Shown piece by piece: positions 43,999-52,642 of a DNA stretch of 64,000 bases. A model generated the notes under the pieces. It saw nothing but the letters and a program-made list of their open reading frames with translations, was not told the DNA's origin and searched no databases. Source of the DNA: Variovorax sp. dw_308. Lineage in GTDB: Bacteria > Pseudomonadota > Gammaproteobacteria > Burkholderiales > Burkholderiaceae_C. The number at the start of each line of letters is the position of its first letter. The stretch's first letter is position 1. Location of the stretch: assembly GCF_019207085.1 (NCBI RefSeq), contig NZ_JAATOM010000027.1:1-64000 (forward strand), given 5' to 3'. A program made the translations under genes and the position numbers.

Positions 43999-44838
43999 TC
44001 AGGTGGTCTTCTTTTGATAGCCCGGGTGCCAACGCAGCCACCATTGCTCCAGGCCGCGGGCGAACAGATCCGCCAGCTTCCCCAGCAACGCGTACAGCAG
44101 GATCCCCACCAGCACAATGTCCGTCTGCAGGAACTCCCGCGCATTCATCGTCAGGTAGCCGATGCCGGCCTGCGCCGAGATGGTCTCGGCCACGATCAGG
44201 ATCACCCACATGAGCCCGAGCGAGAAGCGCAGGCCCACCAGGATCGACGACAGCGCACCCGGCAGGATCACCTCGCGATAGAGCTGCCACCGGCTGAGGC
44301 CGTAGGTGCGCCCCATCTCGATCAACTGCGGGTCGACATTGCGAATCCCGTGGAAGGTGTTCAGGTAGATCGGAAAGAACACCGACACGCTGATGAGGAA
44401 CAGCTTGGCCGACTCGTCGATGCCGAACCACAGGATCACCAGCGGGATCAGCGCCAGCGCCGGGATGTTGCGCACCATCTGGATGGTCGAGTCGAGCAGC
44501 GTCTCGAAGAACTTCACCGAGCCGGTCAGCAGGCCCAGTGCGAGCCCGAGTCCACCGCCGATGGCCAGCCCCGCGAGCGCCCTGCCCGCACTCACTTTCA
44601 CATGCGTCCACAGCTCGCCCGACAGCGCCAGCGTCCACGCGGCCTTCACCACGTCGATGGGGGCCGGCAGCACGCGCGTCGACAGCCAGCCCAGCGAAGA
44701 GGCGATCTGCCACACGACGACCAGCGTGATGGGCACCAGCCACGGCACCAGCCGCGTTCCCACGCCCAGCGCAAAGGCCTTGGCGGCGCCGGATGGAGGT
44801 GAGGAATCGACGGGCAAGGTTTGCACTTGTTCAGTCAT
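43999..44838 (-). CDS. ssuC: sulfonate ABC transporter permease
   Basis: The 279-residue inner-membrane protein has six hydrophobic segments and the EAA loop (about residues 170-190, MGRTYGLSRWQLYREVILPG) that contacts the ATPase. This is the normal layout of SsuC/TauC permeases. The start at 44838 is 14 bp behind the ssuD stop. It transports sulfonates as a dimer with SsuB. Confidence 0.92.
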   Translation of the reverse strand: MTEQVQTLPVDSSPPSGAAKAFALGVGTRLVPWLVPITLVVVWQIASSLGWLSTRVLPAPIDVVKAAWTLALSGELWTHVKVSAGRALAGLAIGGGLGLALGLLTGSVKFFETLLDSTIQMVRNIPALALIPLVILWFGIDESAKLFLISVSVFFPIYLNTFHGIRNVDPQLIEMGRTYGLSRWQLYREVILPGALSSILVGLRFSLGLMWVILIVAETISAQAGIGYLTMNAREFLQTDIVLVGILLYALLGKLADLFARGLEQWWLRWHPGYQKKTT

Positions 44839-44852
44839 GAATGCTTTTGCTT

Positions 44853-46022
44853 TCAGCTCTGCGAATGAAGGCGCGACGGCGCATCGAGATTGGCCACCAC
44901 CTCGCCGAACGGTCCGCCCAGCGGCCCGCCACGCAACTGCTGCCTGACGCGCTTCGACAGCAGCGGGAACACCAGTTCGGCGAACCGGTAGGCTTCCTCC
45001 AGGTGCGGATAGCCCGAGAGGATGAAGTTGTCGAGCCCGAGCGCCGCGTATTCCTCGATGCGCGCGGCCACCGTCTTCGCATCGCCGACCAGCGCCGTGC
45101 CCGCCCCACCGCGCACCAGCCCCACGCCGGCCCACAGGTTGGGCGACACCTCCAGGTCGGCGCGCGAGCGCTTCTTGCCCCCGGCATGCAGCGCGGCCAT
45201 GCGGCGCTGCCCTTCGGAATCCATGCGCGCGAAGGCGGCTTGCGCGCGGATCACGGTGTCGTCGTCGACGCGGCTGATCAGCTCTTCGGCGGCGCGCCAT
45301 GCGGCGTCCTCGGTCTCGCGCACGATCACGTGGAGGCGGATGCCGAATTGCACCGTGCGTCCCCGGCGCGCGGCACGCGCCCGCACATCAGCCACCTTCT
45401 TCGCGACCTCGGCCGGCGGCTCGCCCCAGGTCAGGTAGGTGTCGACCTGCTCGGCCGCCAGCTCATGCGCCGCCTCCGAGGAACCGCCGAAATATACCGG
45501 CGGATACGGCGCCTGTACCGGCGGATAAAGCAGCTTCGCGCCCTTCACGCTCAGGTGCTTGCCCTCGTAGTCGAAGGCCTGGCCGTCGTGACTGCGCGCC
45601 AGGATCTCGCGCCAGATGCGGATGAACTCGGCCGACTGCTCGTAGCGCGCCGCATGGTCGAGGAACACGCCATCGCCTTCGAGCTCGGCCTGGTCGCCGC
45701 CGGTGACCAGGTTCACCAGCAAGCGGCCGCCGGAGAGCCGGTCGAAGGTCGCGGCCATGCGCGCGGCCAGGCCCGGCTGATGAAGTCCGGGCCGCACCGC
45801 CACCAGGAACTTGAGCTTGCGCGTGGCGCCGATCAAGCTGGACGCGATCACCCATGGGTCTTCGCAGGAGCGGCCTGTCGGTATCAGCACGCCCTCGTAG
45901 CCGAGCTGGTCGGCGGCACCGGCGATCTGCTGCAGGTAAGGCAGGTCGACCTGCCGCGCGCCTTCGGTGCTGCCGAGATAGCGGCTGTCGCCATGGGTGG
46001 GGAGGAACCAGAAAATGTTCAT
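44853..46022 (-). CDS. ssuD: FMNH2-dependent alkanesulfonate monooxygenase
   Basis: The 389-residue enzyme begins NIFWFLPTHGDSRYLG and contains CEDPWVIASSLIGATRKLKF, RLLVNLVTGGD and VYFGGSSEAAHELAAE. These are hallmarks of the luciferase-like SsuD family that uses FMNH2 and oxygen to release sulfite from alkanesulfonates. The flavin reductase partner SsuE is encoded in the same operon. Its start overlaps the ssuA stop (ATGA), indicating coupled translation. Confidence 0.95.
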   Translation of the reverse strand: MNIFWFLPTHGDSRYLGSTEGARQVDLPYLQQIAGAADQLGYEGVLIPTGRSCEDPWVIASSLIGATRKLKFLVAVRPGLHQPGLAARMAATFDRLSGGRLLVNLVTGGDQAELEGDGVFLDHAARYEQSAEFIRIWREILARSHDGQAFDYEGKHLSVKGAKLLYPPVQAPYPPVYFGGSSEAAHELAAEQVDTYLTWGEPPAEVAKKVADVRARAARRGRTVQFGIRLHVIVRETEDAAWRAAEELISRVDDDTVIRAQAAFARMDSEGQRRMAALHAGGKKRSRADLEVSPNLWAGVGLVRGGAGTALVGDAKTVAARIEEYAALGLDNFILSGYPHLEEAYRFAELVFPLLSKRVRQQLRGGPLGGPFGEVVANLDAPSRLHSQS

Positions 46023-46978
46023 GCAATGCCCGCCCCGGCGGCCTCGAGCAGGTTGATCTTCTTCGGGATCAGCTTCAGTTCGAAGAAGGTGTCGGCGATC
46101 TGCTGTTGCTCGGCCAGGATGGCCTTGGTGATCGGCGCGGTGCCATAGGCCGCTCGCGCGACCGACACATCGACCACCGGCTTCGGCAAGCCCCACAGCG
46201 TGGACAGTTCCTGCGCGTAGGCGCTCTTGTTGGCCACGGCCCACTGGTCGAGCTTGTCGATCTCCTCGACCACCAGCTTGAGCACGTCGGCGTTCTTCGC
46301 GACATAAGGCAGAGACGAGAAGTAGTAGCCCCGATTGCCGACCACGCCCTTGCCATCTGCCAGGATGCGCGCGCCCAGCGTGAGTTCGGCGGAGGCCAGG
46401 AACGGGTCCCAGATCACCCACGCGTCGATCGAGCCCTTCTCGAAGGCAGCGCGTGCATCGGGCGGCGCCAGGAAGACGAAGTTGAGGTCGCTGTATTTCA
46501 AGCCCGCCTGCTCCGCCAGCCTGACGATGAAGTAATGGACGTTCGAGCCCTTGTTGAGCGCGACTTTCTTGCCTTTCAGGTCGGCCACGGTCTTGATCGG
46601 CGAGTCCTTGTGCACCAGCACCGCCTCGGCGCCCGGCCGCGGCACGGTCGCGGCCACATAGGCCAGCGGCGCGCCGGCGGCCTGCGCAAAGATCGGCGGT
46701 GCCTCGCCCACATCGCCAAAGTCGATCGAGCCGACGTTGAGCGCCTCGAGCTGCACCGGCCCGGCATTGAACTCGGTCCAGGTCACGCCCACGCCGAGCG
46801 GTGCGAGCCGCTTCTCCAGCGTGCCACGGCCCTTGAGCACGGTGAGCGCGCCTTTCTGGTTGCCCACACGCAGCGTGCGCGACGGGCTTTGCGCCAGCGC
46901 CGCGAACGACGGCAGCGCGATGGCGGTGGCCGCGCCCTGCAACAGGCGGCGACGCTGGATCGAATGAGAAGAGGTCAT
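46019..46978 (-). CDS. ssuA: aliphatic sulfonate-binding periplasmic protein
   Basis: The 319-residue protein has a Tat-like or Sec signal (SSHSIQRRRLLQGAATAIALP) and the SsuA pattern TLRVGNQKGALTVLKGRGTL, DFGDVGEAPPIFAQAAG and KVALNKGSNVHYF. It binds sulfonates and passes them to SsuCB. The gene order matches ssuEADCB of E. coli, with a 115-bp spacer between ssuE and ssuA that contains a 26-bp perfect palindrome. Confidence 0.93.
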   Translation of the reverse strand: MTSSHSIQRRRLLQGAATAIALPSFAALAQSPSRTLRVGNQKGALTVLKGRGTLEKRLAPLGVGVTWTEFNAGPVQLEALNVGSIDFGDVGEAPPIFAQAAGAPLAYVAATVPRPGAEAVLVHKDSPIKTVADLKGKKVALNKGSNVHYFIVRLAEQAGLKYSDLNFVFLAPPDARAAFEKGSIDAWVIWDPFLASAELTLGARILADGKGVVGNRGYYFSSLPYVAKNADVLKLVVEEIDKLDQWAVANKSAYAQELSTLWGLPKPVVDVSVARAAYGTAPITKAILAEQQQIADTFFELKLIPKKINLLEAAGAGIA

Positions 46979-47060
46979 GATGGATTCCTTCAGGCAAGCC
47001 TTGTCCCGCGCCGCGAATGAGCGGCCAAAAAAGATCGGGACGATGAACGGGGTATAGGTT

Positions 47061-47086
47061 GCCGCGCCTTGGCGCCAAGGCGCGGC
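47061..47086. repeat. 26-bp perfect palindrome between ssuE and ssuA
   Basis: GCCGCGCCTTGGC at 47061-47073 is followed directly by its reverse complement to 47086, with no spacer. It lies 8 bp after the ssuE stop. As RNA it forms a strong hairpin that could attenuate readthrough or stabilise the ssuE mRNA end; as DNA it could be a dimeric operator. There is no U-run directly behind it. Confidence 0.6.
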
Positions 47087-47093
47087 GGAAGCT

Positions 47094-47678
47094 TCAAACG
47101 CTACATCGCACCCGGGAGAAATGCACCGGCTCGAAGCCCCGCATCGGCGGCAGCTTCAGCCCTTCGGCGGCCAGCACCTCGGCCGCTTCGTCGAGCCGGT
47201 GCGCCAGGTCGTCGTGCACCCGGAATTCGCCTTGCGGCGTGGCGGTGATCTGCGCATCGGTCGCGTAGATGCCCGGCAGGATGTGCCGCGCCGCCAGGGC
47301 CTGCAGCACCGGCCGCAGTGCGTAGTCGAGTGCCAGCATGTGGTGCGCGCTGCCGCCAGTCGCCAGCGGCAGCACCGTCTTGCCCTTCAACGCGCCTTGC
47401 GAGAGCAGGTCCAGGAACACCTTCAGCACGCCGCTGTAGGCCGCCTTGTAGACCGGCGTGGCCACCACGACCACGCGGGCCTGCGCCACTTGGGCAATGG
47501 CATGCGCAATGTCGGGATGCTCCCACTCGGCCCGCAACAGCGCCTGCGCCGGAAGCTCGCGCACAGTGACGCGCTCGATGCGCGCGCCGCGCCCGTGGAG
47601 CCGGCTGCCCACCGATTCGAGCAAGGCGGTGGAACGGGACGGCGACGAAGGACTACCGGCAATCAGGAGGACGGTCAC
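47094..47678 (-). CDS. ssuE: NADPH-dependent FMN reductase
   Basis: The 194-residue flavin reductase starts MTVLLIAGSPSSPSRSTALL and contains PVYKAAYSGVLKVFLDLL and TVLPLATGGSAHHML, the pattern of the SsuE/MsuE family. It reduces FMN with NADPH to supply FMNH2 to SsuD. It is the first gene of the ssu operon. A 95-bp stretch without obvious genes separates it from the sulfate-binding protein gene upstream; the operon promoter should lie there. Confidence 0.93.
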   Translation of the reverse strand: MTVLLIAGSPSSPSRSTALLESVGSRLHGRGARIERVTVRELPAQALLRAEWEHPDIAHAIAQVAQARVVVVATPVYKAAYSGVLKVFLDLLSQGALKGKTVLPLATGGSAHHMLALDYALRPVLQALAARHILPGIYATDAQITATPQGEFRVHDDLAHRLDEAAEVLAAEGLKLPPMRGFEPVHFSRVRCSV

Positions 47679-47773
47679 GGGAAGCTACTTTTTTGAAGGG
47701 TGAGTTCGCCCCGGGCGCCTGCTGCACAGGCGCTCTTGCGGATCGGGGCGACGCGGGAAAGGAGGCGGCCGGC

Positions 47774-48814
47774 CTACTTCAACTTGGCCGTGTAGATCTG
47801 GTCGAAGGAGCCGCCATCGGCGAAATGCTCCTTGTCGGCCTTGGTCCAGCCACCAAAAGCCTGGTCGATGGTGAACAGCGTCAGCTTGGGGAACTGGCTG
47901 TCGTACTTGGCCTTGGCCTTGTCGGAGGTCGGGCGGTAGTAGTTGCGGCCGACGATGTCCTGGCCTTCGTCCGAGTAGAGGTACTTCAGGTATTCCTCGG
48001 CCACGGCGCGCGTGCCCTTCTTGTCGACCACCTTGTCGACCACCGTCACGGTGGGCTCGGCCAAGATGCTGATGGACGGTGCAACGATGTCGAACTTGTC
48101 GGCGCCGAATTCCTTCAGCGCCAGGTAGGCCTCGTTCTCCCAGGCCAGCAGCACGTCGCCCACGCCGCGCTGCACGAAGGTGATGGTCGAGCCGCGTGCG
48201 CCGGCATCGAGCACCGGCACGTTCTTGTAGAGATTGCCGACGAACTCCTTCGCCTTGTCATTGCCGTTGTTCGGGCCGCCGTACTTGCGCTTGCCGAATT
48301 CCCAGGCGGCCAGGTAGTTCCAGCGGGCGCCGCCCGAGGTCTTCGGATTCGGCGTGATCACCTGCACGCCGGGCTTGACCAGGTCGTCCCAGTCCTTGAT
48401 GCCCTTCGGGTTGCCCTTCTTCACGAGGAACACGATGGTCGAGGTGTACGGGGCCGAGTTGTGCGGCAGGCGCTTCTGCCAGTCGGGCTTGACCAGGCCG
48501 CCGTGCGTGACGAGCGCGTCGGTGTCGCCGGCCAGCGCCAGCGTGGCCACGTCGGCATCGATGCCGTCGATGATCGAGCGGGCCTGCTTGCCCGAGCCGC
48601 CATGCGACTGCTTGATCACCACGTCCTGGCCGGTCTTGGCCTTCCAGTAGGCGACGAAGGCCTTGTTGTAATCGACGTAGAGCTCACGCGTCGGGTCGTA
48701 GGACACGTTGAGCAGGTTGACGGTCTGGGCGAACGACGGCAGCGCCGTCAGGGCCATGCTCGCGCCCAGCGTGGCACCGAGGGAAAGCTTGATAAAGTCG
48801 CGGCGAAGGCTCAT
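47774..48814 (-). CDS. sulfate/thiosulfate-binding protein (Sbp/CysP type)
   Basis: The 346-residue protein starts with a Tat-like signal (MSLRRDFIKLSLGATLGASM). It shows the sulfate-binding pattern LLNVSYDPTRELYVDYNKAF, QSHGGSGKQARSIIDG, DTDALVTHGGLV and NPKTSGGARWNYLAAW. The conserved serine in SHGGSGKQ and the NPKTSGGARW loop make hydrogen bonds to sulfate. Sbp and CysP cannot be told apart here. No permease genes lie directly downstream; the ssu genes follow after 95 bp. An inverted repeat lies upstream near 48880. Confidence 0.9.
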   Translation of the reverse strand: MSLRRDFIKLSLGATLGASMALTALPSFAQTVNLLNVSYDPTRELYVDYNKAFVAYWKAKTGQDVVIKQSHGGSGKQARSIIDGIDADVATLALAGDTDALVTHGGLVKPDWQKRLPHNSAPYTSTIVFLVKKGNPKGIKDWDDLVKPGVQVITPNPKTSGGARWNYLAAWEFGKRKYGGPNNGNDKAKEFVGNLYKNVPVLDAGARGSTITFVQRGVGDVLLAWENEAYLALKEFGADKFDIVAPSISILAEPTVTVVDKVVDKKGTRAVAEEYLKYLYSDEGQDIVGRNYYRPTSDKAKAKYDSQFPKLTLFTIDQAFGGWTKADKEHFADGGSFDQIYTAKLK

Positions 48815-48879
48815 GGCGGTCTTTCGGAAGGCAAATCTGGCTGAGAAGCTGCCGATTCTGAAAGCCACCCTACAAAACA

Positions 48880-48902
48880 GGAACTACCGTTTTCACAGTT
48901 CC
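48880..48902. promoter_or_regulatory. inverted repeat between sbp and yggX genes
   Basis: GGAACT (48880-48885) and AGTTCC (48897-48902) form a perfect 6-bp inverted repeat with 11-bp spacing, in AT-richer DNA 66 bp before the sulfate-binding gene and 31 bp before yggX. This spacing and T-N11-A pattern suit a LysR-type regulator such as CysB. Binding is not shown by the sequence alone. Confidence 0.4.
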
Positions 48903-48932
48903 AAATAGCCAAATCAACTAAGGACCCCGCAA

Positions 48933-49205
48933 ATGGCACGAATGATTCAGTGCGTGAAACTCGGCAAGGAAGCCGAGGGACTCGACTTTCCCCCCTATCC
49001 AGGCGAACTCGGCAAGAAGATCTGGGAGAGCGTGAGCAAGGAAGCATGGGCCGCCTGGCTCAAGCAGCAGACCATGCTCGTGAACGAAAACCGCCTGAAC
49101 CTGGCCGACCAGCGCGCCCGTGAATACCTGAAGCGCCAGATGGAAAAGCATTTCTTCGGCGACGGCGCGGACGTCGCGCAAGGCTACGTGCCGCCGAGCG
49201 CCTGA
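48933..49205 (+). CDS. yggX: YggX-type oxidative damage protection protein
   Basis: The 90-residue protein matches YggX: MARMIQCVKLGKEAEGLDFP, LGKKIWESVSKEAWAAWL, then KRQMEKHFFG. Cys7 is the conserved cysteine. YggX protects Fe-S clusters and may traffic Fe(II). It is divergent from the sulfate-binding gene and followed by a terminator-like hairpin at 49285-49304. Confidence 0.95.
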   Translation: MARMIQCVKLGKEAEGLDFPPYPGELGKKIWESVSKEAWAAWLKQQTMLVNENRLNLADQRAREYLKRQMEKHFFGDGADVAQGYVPPSA

Positions 49206-49248
49206 TTTTCAGGCGGGTGTGAAAGGGGACTTGAAAGCGGACTTGGCC

Positions 49249-49347
49249 GGACGCAAAGGACGCGAAGAAACGCAAAGGACGCAAAAAAGTCAAAGAAGAC
49301 TTTTCTGGTTTTCTTTCGCGTCCTTCGCGAAACCTTCGCGTCCTCTG
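49249..49347. repeat. GGACGCRAAG repeat with inner terminator hairpin
   Basis: The segment carries repeated words GGACGCAAAGGACGCGAAG (49249-49267) and AACGCAAAGGACGC (49269-49282), then the complementary CTTTCGCGTCC (49313-49323) and CCTTCGCGTCC (49333-49343), so it can fold on itself. Its centre holds AAAAGTC-aaagaa-GACTTTT (49285-49304), a stem of 7 bp with U-rich surroundings that looks like the yggX terminator. Similar small GGACGC-type repeats recur in Burkholderiales intergenic DNA. Confidence 0.55.
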
Positions 49348-49396
49348 CTTCCGGTCCCCGTATTCCAGTACCCATCTTCATGACGTCCGCTGACTA

Positions 49397-51352
49397 ATGC
49401 CCGAACCCGTCCAGTGGCGCGCCGACGGTGTTCCGCGCAGCGAGCGCTTCGACGACATCTATCACACGGAAACCGGCGCGCTCGCCCAGTCGCGCCATGT
49501 CTTCCTCGGCGGCTGCGGGCTCACTGACGCCTGGCGCGGCCAGCCGCAATGGCTGATTCTCGAAACCGGCTTCGGCTTTGGCCTCAATTTCCTGACAACC
49601 TGGCAGGCCTGGCGTTCCGACCCGGCCCGGCCGCGCATGCTGCACTTCGTCTCGATCGAGGCGCATCCCGTGGGCATGGAGGATCTGCTGCGCGCCGCGT
49701 CGGGCTATCCGGAACTGGCCGAACTCGCGCAGGCGCTGGCCAGGCAGTGGACGGAACTGCTGCCGGGCTTTCACCGCATGAGCTTCGACGACGGCCATGT
49801 GCTGCTGACGCTGTGCGTCGGCGACGTGCAGGCCATGCTGCGCGCCCAGCGCTTCGAGGCCGACAGCATCTACCTCGACGGCTTCAGCCCGGACCGCAAC
49901 CCCGCGATGTGGTCCCCGGAAGCTCTCAAGGCCGTCTCGCGCTTTGCCCGGCGCGGCACCGGCCTTGCCACCTGGACCATTGCACGGGCCGTTCGGGATG
50001 CGCTCGCGCAGAACGGATTCCAGGTGCGCAAGGTGCCGGGCCTGCCGCCCAAGCGCGACTGCCTGCGCGCCGTGTTCGACCCGGCCTGGACACCGCGACG
50101 CCGCACCCCGCGGGCCGAACGCGCGGCACCCGGTCGTTGCGCCGTCATCGGCGCCGGTCTCGCGGGCGCGGCGGTCGCGGCCAGCCTGGCGCGGCGCGGA
50201 TGGCAAGTCGACGTGTTCGACAAGGCCGGCCACGTGGCGGGCGGCGCGTCGGGCCTGCCGGTCGGCGTGCTCGCCCCGCATGTCTCGCCCGACGATGCCC
50301 TGCTCTCGCGCCTGACGCGCGCCGGCATCCGCGCAACATGGCAACAGTTGGAGGCGCGCCTCGTCGAAGGGCGCGACTGGCGTGCCAGCGGCGTGCTGGA
50401 GCGCCGGGCCGACGGCGACACCCGCGTGCCACCCGGCTGGAGCGCACGGGGTCCGAACCTTTCATGGCCTGCCGATGCTGCGCGACTCGCCGCCGCGCAA
50501 CTCCCCACCGATACCGCAGCGCTCTGGCACCGCCGCGCCGGCTGGGTGCGCCCGCGCGCGCTGGTGGAAGCCTGGCTGGCAACGCCGGGCGTACGCCTGG
50601 TGCCCGACTGCGATATCGAACGCATCGCGGCCATCGACGGCTGCTGGCAACTCCTTGCCACGGGTGATCACCCGCTGAGGACCGCCCCGGACACGGCCGC
50701 GCCCGCCCCATCCCCCGCGAGCGCTCAAGTCACGAATGCAGCGCCGCATCGACTTGTGAGCGGATTCGATCGCGTGGTCATCGCTGCCGGCTTCGAGAGC
50801 GCCCGCTTCGCCCCTTCCCTGCCCTTGCAGCCGGTGCGTGGCCAGGTCCAATGGGGACGACTGCCGCCAGGAACGGACCTGCCGCAGATCCCCATCAACG
50901 GCGATGGCCACTTGATCGCGGGCGTGCCGGACGGCGATGGCGCCCTCTGGCTGACCGGCGCCACCTTCGACCGTGACAGCGTCGACCTGGCGCCGCGCGC
51001 CGCGGACACCGAAGCCAATCGCGAACGCCTCGCACGGCTGCACCCGCAAGCCGCAGCGGCCTTGGCGTCGGCGTTTGCCGGCGGCATCGAGGACGCGACG
51101 CCATGGACCGGCGTGCGCTGCGCCTCCGGAGATCGCCGACCGCTGGTCGGTCCCCTGCCTGGCCCCCTGCCTGGCCCCCTGCCCGACCCTCTACCCGGCC
51201 AGCCCGCTTTGTGGGTCTGCACCTCGCTAGGGTCGCGCGGGCTGACCTTCGCGGCGCTGTGCGCGGAACTGCTGGCCGCGCACTGGCACGCGGAGCCCCT
51301 GCCCCTCCCCGCGGCGATGGCGCAAGCCCTCGACACACGCCGCCTGCCTTGA
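49397..51352 (+). CDS. mnmC: bifunctional tRNA 5-methylaminomethyl-2-thiouridine synthesis protein
   Basis: The 651-residue protein joins an N-terminal methyltransferase domain (MnmD; residues about 1-240, with DAWRGQPQWLILETGFGFGL and YLDGFSPDRNPAMWSPE) to a C-terminal FAD oxidoreductase domain (from about 250; VIGAGLAGAAVAASLARRGW). This is the MnmC fusion that converts cmnm5s2U34 to mnm5s2U34 in tRNAs for Glu, Gln and Lys. Near the C-terminus the protein has a short PLPG repeat (PLPGPLPGPLPDPLPGQP) encoded by a small DNA repeat around 51157-51205, absent from the usual family form. Confidence 0.93.
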   Translation: MPEPVQWRADGVPRSERFDDIYHTETGALAQSRHVFLGGCGLTDAWRGQPQWLILETGFGFGLNFLTTWQAWRSDPARPRMLHFVSIEAHPVGMEDLLRAASGYPELAELAQALARQWTELLPGFHRMSFDDGHVLLTLCVGDVQAMLRAQRFEADSIYLDGFSPDRNPAMWSPEALKAVSRFARRGTGLATWTIARAVRDALAQNGFQVRKVPGLPPKRDCLRAVFDPAWTPRRRTPRAERAAPGRCAVIGAGLAGAAVAASLARRGWQVDVFDKAGHVAGGASGLPVGVLAPHVSPDDALLSRLTRAGIRATWQQLEARLVEGRDWRASGVLERRADGDTRVPPGWSARGPNLSWPADAARLAAAQLPTDTAALWHRRAGWVRPRALVEAWLATPGVRLVPDCDIERIAAIDGCWQLLATGDHPLRTAPDTAAPAPSPASAQVTNAAPHRLVSGFDRVVIAAGFESARFAPSLPLQPVRGQVQWGRLPPGTDLPQIPINGDGHLIAGVPDGDGALWLTGATFDRDSVDLAPRAADTEANRERLARLHPQAAAALASAFAGGIEDATPWTGVRCASGDRRPLVGPLPGPLPGPLPDPLPGQPALWVCTSLGSRGLTFAALCAELLAAHWHAEPLPLPAAMAQALDTRRLP

Positions 51353-51450
51353 CCCCCGCGCGCCGAACGACGCGCGCACCACGAATATCCCTTTCGCTCC
51401 CCCGAAGATCGCAGTCCAATGGCCGCTTCATCCAGCCTTGGGAGAAGCCC

Positions 51451-51897
51451 ATGTTCAAGCGAATTCTTGTGGCCACCGATGGTTCCCCCCTGTCGGAACA
51501 GGCCGTCGGCAAGGCCATCGAGCTTTCCCTGCTTTGCGGCGCCGACTTGTGCGCCGTCACCGTGGCTCACCTGGAGCCGCACAGCTACTTCGAAGGCTCT
51601 CCGGTCCTGAGCCAGATGCAGGTCGAGGAGATGCGCCACCGGTCGGTCTCGGCGGCGCACGGGCTAGTCGATGCCGCCAAGGCCAGTGCCTTGAACAAGG
51701 GGGTGCGCAATGTCGAATCGGCAGTGGTTCCATCGAACCAGGTGGCAGAGTCCATCATCGAGACCGCGACCACGCACAACTGCGACCTGATCGTGATGGC
51801 TTCGCACGGCCGCCGGACCCTCAAGCGATTGCTGATGGGCAGCGAGACCCTGCACGTGCTGACGCATTCGAATACGCCTGTGCTGGTGCTGCGCTAG
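51451..51897 (+). CDS. UspA-family universal stress protein
   Basis: The 148-residue protein has the Usp alpha/beta fold and the ATP-binding pattern: KRILVATDGSPLSEQAVGKA at the N-terminus and GRRTLKRLLMGSETLHVLTH near the end. The last motif matches the G-2x-G-9x-GS(T/S) ATP-binding type only partly (no second glycine pair), so nucleotide binding is uncertain. Such proteins are induced by starvation and stress. It follows mnmC by 98 bp and is convergent with the TRIC gene. Confidence 0.88.
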   Translation: MFKRILVATDGSPLSEQAVGKAIELSLLCGADLCAVTVAHLEPHSYFEGSPVLSQMQVEEMRHRSVSAAHGLVDAAKASALNKGVRNVESAVVPSNQVAESIIETATTHNCDLIVMASHGRRTLKRLLMGSETLHVLTHSNTPVLVLR

Positions 51898-51908
51898 GAG
51901 GCTAAAAG

Positions 51909-52550
51909 CTACTTCTCCGAATCGTCGTCATCCGGCGGCTTGACGAAGCGCGGCAGGTGCCAGTTGAAGCGCACGGCAAGGTACCGAAGCACGAAGCAGG
52001 TCGCCAGCGCAGCCGCCGCACGGCGGTCCGCCGGCCAGTGCGCGCGGTTCCCGAACACTTCGATCAAGGCCGCGGCCAGCGCCGCCAGCGCATAGATCTG
52101 GCCCTTGAGGATGGCCGGCACGCGATTGAGCAGGATGTCCCGCGCCATGCCGCCGCCCACGGCCGTCAACACGCCCAGGATCACCGCGCCCTCGGAAGTC
52201 AGTCCATAGATCATGGCCTTCTGCGCACCCGTGACGGCGAAGAGCCCGAGGCCGAGGCTGTCGAACAGCACGATGGGCTGCTCCAGCCGCTCCCGCACGA
52301 TGCGCGAGTACATCGCCATCAAGGCCGCGACCGACGAGATCGCGATATAGCGCCAATCCGAAAGCCCCGCCGGCGGCACCGCGCCAATGCAGACATCGCG
52401 CACCACCCCGCCGCCGCACGCCACGATGAACGCGACCACGAAGATGCCGAAGACATCCAGCCCCCGGTTGCGCGCCGCCACGGCGCCGCTGAAGGCGAAC
52501 GCGAAGGTGCCGGCGAGGTCGAGGATGTAGAACAGCAGAAGGCTTGTCAT
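51909..52550 (-). CDS. TRIC-family (UPF0126, YicG/YadS) cation channel
   Basis: The 213-residue membrane protein has the two homologous halves of the TRIC/UPF0126 family: FSGAVAARNRGLDVFG with GGGVVRDVCIGAVPP in the first, and AVTGAQKAMIYG with GGGMARDILLNRVP in the second. About seven membrane helices are predicted. Prokaryotic members form trimeric monovalent cation channels. ATG 52550 gives the normal length; the C-terminus is acidic (DDDDSEK). It is monocistronic and divergent from the transglutaminase gene. Confidence 0.9.
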   Translation of the reverse strand: MTSLLLFYILDLAGTFAFAFSGAVAARNRGLDVFGIFVVAFIVACGGGVVRDVCIGAVPPAGLSDWRYIAISSVAALMAMYSRIVRERLEQPIVLFDSLGLGLFAVTGAQKAMIYGLTSEGAVILGVLTAVGGGMARDILLNRVPAILKGQIYALAALAAALIEVFGNRAHWPADRRAAAALATCFVLRYLAVRFNWHLPRFVKPPDDDDSEK

Positions 52551-52642
52551 GCGGTGCGCGCATTCTGCCGTTGCCGGCATCGCGCTCCAAATGCCATGCA
52601 GCCCATGAACGCGAGTCTTTGCGACATACCCGAGAATCTCCC

